DNA from: Lycocorax pyrrhopterus obiensis
Lineage: Eukaryota > Chordata > Aves > Passeriformes > Paradisaeidae
Direction: 5' to 3'
Assembly: GCA_014706295.1 (NCBI GenBank)
Contig: JACSVZ010000002.1
Location: 133,370,700 to 133,434,699 of the forward strand
Length of the DNA stretch: 64,000 nt
Part shown: positions 41,775-52,385 of the stretch, one piece after another
How the letters are laid out: each line of letters opens with the position of its first letter
Numbering within the stretch: the stretch's first letter is position 1
Notes under the pieces: model-generated
What the model saw: only the letters and a program-made list of their open reading frames with translations
What the model was told of the DNA's origin: nothing
Databases searched by the model: none
Position numbers and translations under genes: made by a program

Positions 41775-42592
41775 AGTATACCCTCAGCAAGTTTGCTGAT
41801 AATACAAAACTGGGAGGAGTGGCTGATACACCTGAAGGCTGTGCTGCCATTCAGTGGGACCTGAACGGGCTGAAGGGTTGGATGGAGAGACACCTAATGA
41901 AGTTCAGCAAAGGCAAGTGCAGCGTCCTGCCCCGGAGGAGGAATAACCCCTGCACCAGTACAGGCTGCGGGCTGAGCTGCTGGGAAGCAGCTTTATGGGG
42001 AAAGGACGTGGGAGTCCTGGTGAAGAACAAGCTGTCCATGAGCCAGCAGTGCCCTCGTGCCCAAGAATGCCAATGCTGTCCCGGGGTGCATTAGGAAGAG
42101 CGTTGCCAGCAGGTTGAGGGCGGTGATCCTGCACCTCTGCTCAGCCCTGGTGAGGCACATCTGGAGTGCTGTGTCCAGTTCTGGGCTCACCGTTCAAGAG
42201 CGACAAAGAACAAGTGAAGAGGGTCCACTAGGAGGAGTACGGAGATGATGAAGGGACTGGAGCACCTCATTTGTGAGGAAAGGCTGAGGGAGCTGGGCCT
42301 GTTTACTCTGGAGGAGGGAAGACTGAGAGGGGAATCTTTTCAATGCATACAAATATCTTAAGGGCAGATGTCAAGAGAATGGGGCCTGACTTTTCAGTGG
42401 TCCCCAGTGACAGGATAAGGGCCAACGGGCACAACCTGAAACCTAGGAAGCTTCATCTAAATGTGAAGAAAACCAGCTTTACTTTGTGGATGTCTGAGCA
42501 CTGAAACAGGCTGCCAGAGAGGTTGCGGAGTCCCCTTCCCTGTAGATATTCAAAACTCACCTGGACGCAGCCCTGAGCAGGTGAACTTGCTT
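41775..42592 (+). mobile_element. CR1 LINE fragment with remnant of the reverse-transcriptase frame
   Basis: The piece starts at ccctcagcaagtttgctga and carries the distal part of CR1 ORF2, then 3' sequence. Remnants of the family's conserved text are visible: MADTPEGCAAIQWDLNGL, LMKFSKGKC, then DVGVLVKNKLSMSQQC in one frame (41819-42094), and VASRLRAVILHLCSALV in another frame from about 42100, so at least one frameshift separates them. Further 3', ggctgagggagctgggcctg and aacaggctgccagagaggtt are CR1 landmarks. The terminal short repeat is missing or diverged beyond 42592. It is an inactive copy, and the GC-rich block makes several spurious open frames on both strands. It is younger-looking than the CR1 at 23.8 kb. 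Confidence 0.9.
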
Positions 42593-43406
42593 TAGCTGGT
42601 CATATTATTGGCAAATTAAAAGAACCTCTGAGCTAAATTACCATGCATTCTAGTACATCTGTGAAACAAAGATGATGAAGTTTGTGGTTTAGTTAATTCC
42701 TAACTTCTCTGTCCTCATACTTTAGAACTGGCAGTCACATTAAGCATGGTGGTTTTTTCCATGTGAATCTGTTATATCACCTGCTGTGTTTCAAAGTTTT
42801 TCCTTTAACTGTTGTCATTGTGTTATGGATCAGTGTAGGTGTGCTGACTTTTTAATGAGGTCTAACCCAAATTGGCACTGAATTCTACATGCAATCTTTG
42901 TAACTTTGGTCATGTTACCAGAGATTGAATTTGGGCTGTCTTCAGGGACTCCTTTTTCTGCAGTATTCTCTGTTTCACTTGTATTAGAAAAGACACAGCG
43001 GAAAAAAGCAATAGTAATTTGAAGAAAAATAGTACCCAGAGAGAGAAGTCATGGGTTCACTACTGATTTCTGGACCTAAAAAGTCCAGATTTCTTTTTTC
43101 TGCCTTTTTGATTTAATGGCATGATGATATATGGAGATGAGAGGCCAGTTTCCATCTGAGGAAATGCAGCTAGAAACAAAAGATGAGCAGGAATAATCTG
43201 CAGCTACATACAAACTTTGAAAATATTAAATAAACAGAAGAAAAAAGACCCCTTTATTTTCTATAGCAATATAGTGTGTCTTTGCTGGATGAGAAAAATG
43301 TGAGTATTTTGTCTTGAAACTGGGGATGTAAAATTACAGCGAGTAATGAGTATATATTCCTCTGATCCCTTAATGTACTTGATGTGAGGTTCCTCTTTCA
43401 TCGTAG

Positions 43407-43494
43407 CTAACATGCTGGCCGTTAAATACACTGCAGCAGCATCATTAGTGGCTTCAAAGTGCTCCTACTTGCATCACATTTTTCCCTTCAGCAG
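43407..43494 (+). other. Exon-like segment with strong splice sites; possible cryptic exon or recursive splice site
   Basis: The acceptor (tcctctttcatcgtag, ending 43406) and donor (CAGCAG/gtgagt at 43495) are both strong, and one phase 1 frame is open across the 88 bases. The exon would leave in phase 2 and joining it to the exon at 52227 would hit a TGA within three codons, so inclusion would truncate the protein. In addition the donor is directly preceded by its own acceptor-like sequence, acatttttcccttcagcag. Confidence 0.3.
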
Positions 43495-45855
43495 GTGAGT
43501 GAGAACAGTGATTAGCAAATACCAGTATGTGTCACTCACTACTCATGTGATTGCCAGTGAAGTCCTGTGTTTGGGATAAGGGCAGCACTGGAGTTGGAAG
43601 CAGAGTGAACTTTTACTGCCTTCATGGCTGTGAAAAGCTTTCAGCTCCAAATAGCACTTGGCTGTGTGTAAGGTAAAATTCATCCTGTTTGGGGTGTGAT
43701 GTTTGAAACTGCTTTGCTGTAGCAGTATGTGGTGAAGGAGACGGGCTGCACAGAGAGGTGTCCTGAGTAACAGGCGGTGTGTTACCTACAGGGCTGAGAT
43801 TGTGAGTGGGGAGATTAGGACACAGAAAGAAAGTCCTCTTACTTAGTATCACAGTTTTCTACGACTGGAGGAGAGGATTCACTGAAAATTTCTGGATGCT
43901 GAAGCCTCAGGATTTCCCTGGACTGTTTAGAGCAGATACCATAGATATTATATGACAGGTGTTTGTGTGGATTGGTTGGTGTAGATGTGTCTATTCCCTG
44001 ATCTCTTGTGTTGAGTTTAAAAAAGGAAACCTACAGTAGTACAACAAACTGAAAAGAGAGTCTGGGCATTGTTCTAAAAACGCACCTTTAATTTTTATAT
44101 ACTTTGTTCTAAGATGCACGATGAGGGATTTTTCTTTATTAGAAAGGCGAATATCTGATCTTAAAATACTTTACCTGTAGAAAACAATATGAACACGTTA
44201 GAAAAAAAGTTATAACTTTACCCTTTTTTTTTTTACGTATAATTTTAGGGAAGGACACAGTTAACAAGCCATCTTCTTACACAAGTGGTGCTTTCTTTTT
44301 CTGTTTTTTTTTAAGCCTTTAGGTTTAAACATTTTCATCATACTTTTCTAGCTAAAATAATACACTAGAACTGGATAATATTTTCATCAAAATGAGCTGT
44401 ATATCATGGGACAAATTATGTTGCCGGTATTTTGAATCAGATTGCCAGTAGTTTCAAGCATTGTTTTGTAAAATTTAGTAGATAGGAATCATAGAGAAAT
44501 AAATGATGGGTTTAAAAACTGCAAAATAGATCATAATTCAGGGAAAAATGCTTCAGGGATAATGTTTCTGTGTAAGGAAGCAAGAAATCTTCCTTGTTTA
44601 CTCTGTTAAATTTAAGAAAACCACTGATAAACTACCATTGTAAAACTATTCCTAACATGAAAAGTTATCTAAAAGGATCACAAATGCATCTCTGAGAGCT
44701 TTATGTCCAGTGTGCTTTTGCTTTGTAGGCTTTAGTTAAAAATTCCCTTCAGGAAGATTGGAAATTGGTGCACTCTGGTGCTGTGGTAGTTCTGTGTCGC
44801 TGCTGTGATTTTAGTAGGGTGCTGAGTCAGAATACTCATGTTGTCACCTCTGTTCTTCTCTTTCTCCTCTTGTATCACCAGAAATACACAGAACAGCATC
44901 TGCTGGGGAGCATCTGCTGTGCTGCTGTTACGAGTGTAGGTAGAATTAAGACATGTATTTTGGCATGAGCCCCGCTTGAAAACTGAGGGCTGATATTTAA
45001 CTGCAAAGGTCTTGCAGTTCATGTTCTGTGCACACTTCTGTGCTATTTTTTGAAATTAATGTCTCCCGAAGCATATTTTCAGTGGTTCCTTTTTCATCAT
45101 TTCACTTTTATTGATTGGGAATATTCTGGCCTTGGATCTAAGAGCAAACTGACCATGGGCACTGTCAATTTTGTTGTGGCCTCTTGGATAATGGTAAGAG
45201 AAAAGAAGACAAGAGGATAAATGAAAGTGAAGTTCCAAATTACTGGAACATTTAAAGGTCTTTGAAAAGTTCATATACAAGCACAGTTAATGCTGTCATG
45301 CACCGAAGTGCCAAAAGACCTAGCAGTGAAGAATATTAATCTGCTTTAATAAAATCAAAGGGTTCATATATTTTTTTGTAAAGAAATAATTTGAATAAAA
45401 TTTGACCCTTTCTACAATAGTCTGTGGGTCAAATTGAACCTACTATTAAAATTCTCTAATATCTTTCTTGTATTACCATTTCAAAACTCAATTTAAATAT
45501 TCACAGAGCTCCTTTTTTAATAAACTTAACAAAATTCAGGTAATTTCCTTCAACTTTCTTGATTGAAGGAAGGCAGTAGGTACAGATATAAAAAGATGTA
45601 CAGCTACAAGCAAAACCTGAAATCAATTATATATAAGAAATAACATAACACATGGAAAGAAATTAATCAAAAGGAAAAAATTCTGCTATATGATTTTCTT
45701 GGTCTGCTACCTGCAGGCAAGGAACGTAAATGAAAAAAAAAAAAAAATCAGCATTCTTCTTACAGATAAGGGGAAAATTAATAAAAATGTTTCCTTCCTA
45801 CCAGATTCCCTGATGCAACTTATGTTAAAAGTGAGTGGCTGCAGGAAGAACTTAC

Positions 45856-46178
45856 GTGTTTAAAAATCACTTTTTTTTCTGTGGAAATATATTTTTGTAT
45901 CTTTTTCTTGCTGTTAAGCTCAATTACATCAGGTTGGTGTAGATTTATAGTGGCCAAAGAGCATTTCTTTTCCTTTCTCTCTATTAAGTTCGTCACTGAA
46001 TCATGGTAGTAAAGTTTCTCCCAGTTTGAAAGGGAGGAGTGGTTTATTCTGCTTGGGTGCACCAATGAAGATGTAAGGAATTGCTTAAAAATTGGAGCAA
46101 TCTTCCAATCTGGACAAAACTTCTGAAGTTCAGCCAATTTGCTAAACAGACTGGGAGGTTCATTGTGCACAGGCAGCA
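45856..46178 (-). other. Candidate antisense exon or chance open frame (longest ATG-independent frame reported in the window)
   Basis: On the minus strand a frame runs for about 119 codons (46179 to 45820). It contains a perfect donor core, AAACAC/gtaagt, at 45855. A possible acceptor, agatgcag, precedes 46178, but its pyrimidine tract is interrupted by purines. Read as an exon it would go from phase 1 to phase 0 with about 107 codons, including SLFSKLAELQKFCPDWKIAP and SNWEKLYYHDSVTNLIERKE. Codon choice is unremarkable. By base composition one or two frames of this length are expected by chance, so the donor is the only positive evidence. No family recognised. Confidence 0.2.
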
Positions 46179-49100
46179 CTGCATCTCTTAAGTATAGCTC
46201 AAGATGTAATAGAAATAACAGGAATAACTTAGTTAAGATAAATAACCGATAAATTCAATGGACTGAAGAGGACAGAGAAATCTCTAAGGAAGTCCTGTAT
46301 GGAAAACTTCCCAAGAGGAAGAGAACTCTGAATTATCATATGGTGTCTTCACTCCCATTGCCATATTTAAAATGAAATAAATTGAAACCTCTTTTGTGTT
46401 TTTAGTATTCCTGACTGAATTCTTAGGAAAAAAGTTCCCTACAATGTGAATTCATGACGTGTTTGCCTGCTGCTTTTATGTAATTGTTTCTACATAGGAG
46501 GAAATGTTCATGTTCAAACAGGAGACAAATGGATTGGTTTTTCTGAAGCTTTTCCCTCTGTAATCAGAGAGCATCACATACCTAGGTCTTACCGTAAGCT
46601 AAGGATAATCTGTATGTGGCAGCATGTTTTCCTAGGAAATCCTGAATGGATCCCACAGAACATGCAAAATGTCTGATGTTGATCCAGTCAATTTTAGGCT
46701 TCTGATTTATTGGAGTTGTTACTATTTAATGCTGCTAGTACTAATTATACTCATTAACCTCTCCCCAGCCGCTCACTGTCAAGTATTGTAGGCTTTCTGA
46801 AGCATTCTTAATTTGTTAAGAGCACTGATTTATGTTGCTGCTCTGGGAATGTAGGAGAATACTGGTAAATGAGAAGGAAGCTAACCACTTCACATTTTCA
46901 TGAGATAATTATTTCAGTGATACTTTTCTACTATAGGGTACATGCATTTTAAGTGCAAAACACTGGATGGGAAAGCATATAAGCACGTGCTTAATTTGAA
47001 CTTGCATTTAAGTGGTTTCATGAGGGCGAAGTCTGATGAATTTGACTGTGAGAAATTATTACAGAACTTAACCAGTTTAACGTTATTGAATTTCAATTAT
47101 TTCATTACAGTTATAGTACCATAAAACTGGAGTCAAGCACTGATGGATCAGGACTAATGTGCTCAAGGGGTTCGATGCTCAAATTTGTGTTAAGAGGAGT
47201 GTTTATTGTAGCAAAAGTGTCTTTTGTTAAGTGAGTGTAAATCCTTTTCTGATGGCTCATTCTCACACTCTTATGTGCTATTAAAATTTTTACAGTGCTG
47301 GTTTGGTTTTGTTTTGTTAAACGTGGCCTGTCCTTTTAAGTGCTGAGGTAGCATCTCTTACTCACTGTGTAATGATTGCTGCTATCTTTGTGTGCTTGCA
47401 TCTATATGTTTATATTTACATTGCAGTATATGATCTTTTAGGAATATTTATTTATTTAGCATTTAATAATAGTGCTAAAAAATAGGTCCTTGAGTGTCTG
47501 TAAATCTGGTACAAATTAGGGAGCACAGCTCAGATTTCCCCACACTGTGCTGGCAAGTGGCCTCAATCAGAAGTAATTTTCTCCATGAAGGCACATGCAG
47601 CTCACTCGTCAGCCTCTGCTCAGTAGATACTGTTATTTGTATAAAGTTATATGTGGTGGTTTCTCGAAGTGGACTACTGTGTCCGCTACGCCATACAGAT
47701 TTCTACCACATTGACTACTTCGTTGCTGTCACTAGTTGTACTGTTTTCTACTGTGTCTTGTTTATCTATGCTATTTGCAAAAAGAGTTGAGCTTTGTATT
47801 CATATCAGTAAGTATTCATGAATTGGTGTAAGTACCAGGTGAGTAAGTAAACTACTCAACCCCTCTAAATCTTCTGTTGTGTACAACACGATTATTTGCT
47901 TGTTTTATAAAGGAAAAAGTTTTTTTCAGGACTTCATGCAAAATCCAGTGAGTTAATAGAGACTTAATTTGCCTCAGATTAAAGTACTCCCATTTAAGAT
48001 TAGAAATTGAGGTTTTACCTAGTGCGATTGGGAATTCTTAACTATTTATCATGTATCTAGCTAATCTGAAGCATTTCAGAAGCACCTCTGCTTATATTGC
48101 ATCACGTTCTTTTACAACTGCTAATAAGAGAATTGCTGAAATGAGAAGACAAACATCTAGACTATCTCTGGAATTAACTATTCATCTGAATTCTTAAACT
48201 GCTTAGGTTTGAATTTTTACTGCTTTTATTATTAAAGAGTCTAATCGTATCTCAGAGTTGTTTATTGTCAGATCACTGTGACACACAGATGAATTTCAGT
48301 AGTAGAAATTTTTGGATTTTCATTGCTCTGTCATTATGGCTATTGGTTGTGAAGTCACACTTAATCAGCAGTTACTGAAAAGGATTTTTCAGCAGAACAG
48401 GATGGGACCTTAACCCTGGTCCAGTTGAAATAAAAGTAGACATAGTACATGTTGTGCCACAAGTACTTAATAACACACTTAGTTTAAGTAATGGGAGTAA
48501 TACTATTAAATTAAATCAACAATTTAAAAGAAATGCAGTAAGTAAAGCATGGTACTAAAGTAACTGATTAACCTGTATTTGGACTGTTGAAGGTAATATA
48601 TCAACATAATAACAACTGGGGGAAAAAAAGCACTATCACAGAAAACAGTTGAAAGAAACTATTGTTTTTAAATGCATTTATTTTTGTCTACGTGACTCCG
48701 TATTTTTAAGTATTTTAAATCAGGGAAGAAGTCGCAGTTGCTTTTGTCCAGGTTGTTCCCTAGATAAAGGAGCTAGTCAATGTTGATAACCTACCTATAA
48801 GTCTTTGAACCAGATAAATTCTTAGTTCTCTAGTTGATGTAATTTACTGGTACCAGCTAGAGGTTTTTGGTAGCACATGAACGCATCAGGTGAACATAAG
48901 CCAGCATAGTTAATGTTTTTGCATTTGTCAAGAATATGTAATTCCATATACTCCTTATTGTGAGATTCTGAAAATGTATTTTTATTTATTGTCTGTTTAT
49001 GTGCAAGTAATTAGATGAAGTAGTCAAGAATAGAGAATTTACCCTATTTATATTTCCTAGTAATGGCTTTGGATTTTAGTGTTTTCTTTAACCCACTGTG

Positions 49101-52100
49101 CGTTTGAGTGATAATTAAAAATGGCCACAGAAATCATCGATTTTGAGTTCCCATGAAACTAGCAACTGAGAAATACTTAATTTTGGTCTTATTCTTGGGA
49201 GTTGGTCTTACTCATGTTGAACAATGCCTTACTCTTTAGTTAAAGTTATCAGTTATAAAATACTAGCTCTGGGCATGAGCTTAATGTATTTTGAAATTTA
49301 AAAAATGAAAGACAGCTCAACATGCATAAGACAGAATTTGTCCCAAAAGTCAAGTTGTAGATGGGTGAATTAGACAAGGCAGCAGCTGCCTGAAACCTGG
49401 AAAAATGTTTATGCATGGATCCTCCAATTTCAACAATAGTCATTGCTGGTGTTTGGGGTGCAGGCTCTGATGCCAGCCCCCGTTAGGTAAAGCTCTGCTG
49501 TCTGCCTGTACGTGCCCAGATAAAGTTCTTTGGGTTTTGTACGTGAATGGCATATGCAAGGCAAAGGCCGGTGTAGATGCATGCACACCTCTGATCTCCT
49601 TGGGATGTGACAACATTTACATTTATGTTTGCAAATGCTGGGACATGTAACTTTAGGAAATGTTAGGTACCTGTTCGTACATAGGATGTATCTATAGTAG
49701 CATTAGTCAGTATTTTTTTTAGTCTAAGATTGATTTAAAAAATAAAGTCCTGGCCGACAAAATGACAGGGGTTTGAACGAGCGCTGTGGAGCTTGTGTGT
49801 ACATTGTATTTCTTCTCCTTTCTTGGAAGGAGTGTCAATGGAAATTATAAGGTGTGTTTCCTTGACTGCTGCAAATGAAAGCATAGCAACTGCATTTCTG
49901 TTCCTTCCCTAATTAACATACAGTGATGGTTAGCTTGCTGATTACGTATTGGTGACGTGATCAAACAAACTGGTTTAACATCTAGAAACAGACCTAAATG
50001 TCATATATACATGCCAGTTGGATTACTTTCAGGTAAATTGCTTTTGCTGTATTTTGTAAGACGCATTGTAAAAGTCAGTAACAAAGAGCAGGAAATCGAC
50101 TTTCACTTAAAATGTTGGCTGAAGTTTAAATATTTTCCTCAGATGTAAAATACTTGGAAAATTTATTAGGCTTATAGCTGCTCCTGAAATGATGCAAAAT
50201 ATGGTGTTAATACATTTTTATATGTGGCAAAAACTTACATTTCCCTAAAATAGCATATTTTTTTCCTGGTTTATTTATCCAGGTGTTGCTAGGAGTACAC
50301 ACTAGTAAATGGCTCACACCAGACAAATGTCGCATATTAATAATAAAATGAAATTTGAACAGTATTTCTGATAATTTGTGCAGAACCCCTTGTGCTTTCA
50401 TTTCATGAACCTGGACACACGTGAGGTGGCTGGAGTGCCCATGTTCAGCTGCAGCACACTGCTCCAGCGTGTGCTCGTGCTTTGTTCTCTGTTCTGTACA
50501 GTGCCATAGCCGCTCTTCATTCCCTGTGCATATGCAGTTGCTGGATTTTTTACCAGCGTGGCTGGAAGGTGCAATTAACAGTAATGGATACTTTGATAGT
50601 GAGAATCTTTATTTCTTCAGCCACAATAATAGCCCCTTATTTTAGGAGCTATATTGTTGAATGACAGCTACTGTTGGCGAGTATGTGTCTACAAAAGTGG
50701 GTTCATTTGGTCAGATTCTCAGCTGGCACAGAGAGTCATATTTCCATGAAAGATAGTAAGCTATATTAATTTATGGAATCCCAGCTGGGAATCTCAATCA
50801 ATTTCAATAAAAAAGTAACCATCATATTCCTCTGAAGCAAGAATTACACAACCTAGCCTAAAGTGAATTTTGCTGTTTTAATAAATGTAGGTAGTCACTG
50901 GCTCGTAATAAATTACATAAAATTAGAGTGTAGTCAATATTTGATTTCTTTAAAAATTTATTCCTTCCTTTTCATTGAACACAACAGAATCATTTATGTA
51001 TTGTATCTCAGCATGATAGATTATATAGGAATAGTGTATTTAATACCATAAAACTATCATATAAATACAAATCACATTTTTTTTCATTAGCTAGCTTGCT
51101 TTCATTTTGAAGAAGAAATACTCAGTCAATTATAAATGAGGCTGTGCTTTCATTGGAGAGTGAAATACATTATTTTTTTCCAGCCTCAACCATGTATAAT
51201 GAAATCTCTCTTTTGAAATCCAGTCTTAAGATGGATTTTGAAACATACTGACATTTAATAAAATCTTCGTTAAATTAAAATATGTTCAGTTATTTCAAAT
51301 CTCTATTTAAATCTAGGGTAAAATTCTACATCCTGCACAAGAGATGTCTTTAGCAAATACTTACTATTAACCAATGATTTTGAAGTGTGTGTATATAAGA
51401 AAGATATTAATTTTTGAGTATATTCTAATTGGTGACCTTGGTATTATGTGTTATAATCTGTCTGGTGCTGTCTCTTTGAGAGGTTCTGTAGCAATAGTAT
51501 CTCTAGGTGACTAGAAGAAAAGTCAAAGACCTCGGACTACCACTTCAAATTCAAACTCATGCCCTGTTTCTGTAACTAGTTTATTTTTTAGTAGCCCTGG
51601 GCTGGTAGTTCACCAGGATATTTGTTTGGCCTCTGTGAAATGAACGAATAGTCTCTTGAGTCCTGTCCATTGACTGGGAATCTGTTAAAGAGTCTGGCAT
51701 GAATGATCATGGATACCATCAGGGGCTGGCTGAAGCAAAATAGCAGAATAAGCTGAAGTTTGTGCTGTCAAAACCTTTGTAGTATTTCACTGTTGTCAGT
51801 ACTTTTAATTTGATTAACAAAGCTTGTAAAGGAACATTTTAAGTACTGTAATTCAGCATCAAAAACAATCACTAACAAACAAGGCTCTTCACTGTTTATG
51901 TTGTTTTACAAATACAGCTTTGATTTCCGCTGTTAAAACTCTGTGTTTAATAGTAGAGCCCAATGAATAATGAAAAACCTCCATGTGCGAGTATTATTAA
52001 TACATATTATTAAGGACACTTTGCTTATTCTGATTTGAAGTCATCAGGAAAAGTCACTTTCAATTTAAATTTCCATAAAATGTTATTTGTCCAATTCTAA

Positions 52101-52226
52101 TAAATGCTGAACACAGCTGTGAAAGGAAAAACTAGCTAAAGAACGCCAGTTAAAAGTTCACTAAGGTTTTATTTCACGTTGTCCTGTTAGATGGTTTTGC
52201 CACAGTGTTCCTGATTCTTTTTTAAG

Positions 52227-52385
52227 GGCCCCTTGAAGATGCTACTGAGGATGAAGAAGAAGAGTGCCTGTCTGAGGAAAACGATACTGTCTCAAAAGAA
52301 GACTTTCCATTGGAGGAAAGCTTTTCTGCAGAGTTTGAGCCTGAAAATCTGAGCTGTGAAGAAGTGGAATACTTTTGTAATAAAG
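52227..52385 (+). CDS. Probable internal coding exon encoding an acidic segment, phase 1 to phase 1
   Basis: This is the most convincing exon in the window. The acceptor gattcttttttaag and donor AAAG/gtaatc bound a 159-base symmetric exon. An in-frame TAA sits directly before the acceptor, so the open frame begins just where the exon does. It encodes 52 whole codons, about 40 percent Asp or Glu, beginning [16 protein letters not shown] and ending [10 protein letters not shown]. Ser and Thr next to acidic residues (for example SEEN, SKED, SCEE) resemble casein kinase 2 sites. Such segments are usually disordered and mediate binding; that is inference. Because it is a multiple of three and symmetric, it could be skipped without breaking the frame. 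Family unknown. Confidence 0.65.

Larger units (their letters stand above)
30557..52226 (+). other. Intron 3 of the gene model (about 21.7 kb)
   Basis: AT-rich intron with two CR1 fragments (39411-39510 minus, 41775-42592 plus), a 17-base G run at 34790, poly-T runs near 39143 and 39960, a GGA-rich stretch at 37706-37727, a strong exon-like pair of splice sites at 43407-43494 and a long minus-strand frame at 45856-46178. No other gene is supportable. The minus-strand frame of about 96 codons at 36928-37218 has no splice or start support. Confidence 0.4.

Noticed and set aside
41851..42248. Several overlapping + and - strand frames of 60-90 codons in a GC-rich block
   Set aside because: All lie in the CR1 fragment; only the + strand remnant of ORF2 is meaningful.
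47494..47790. 98-codon + strand frame rich in Cys, Val and Ser
   Set aside because: No splice sites, no recognised motif, and a length within chance expectation.
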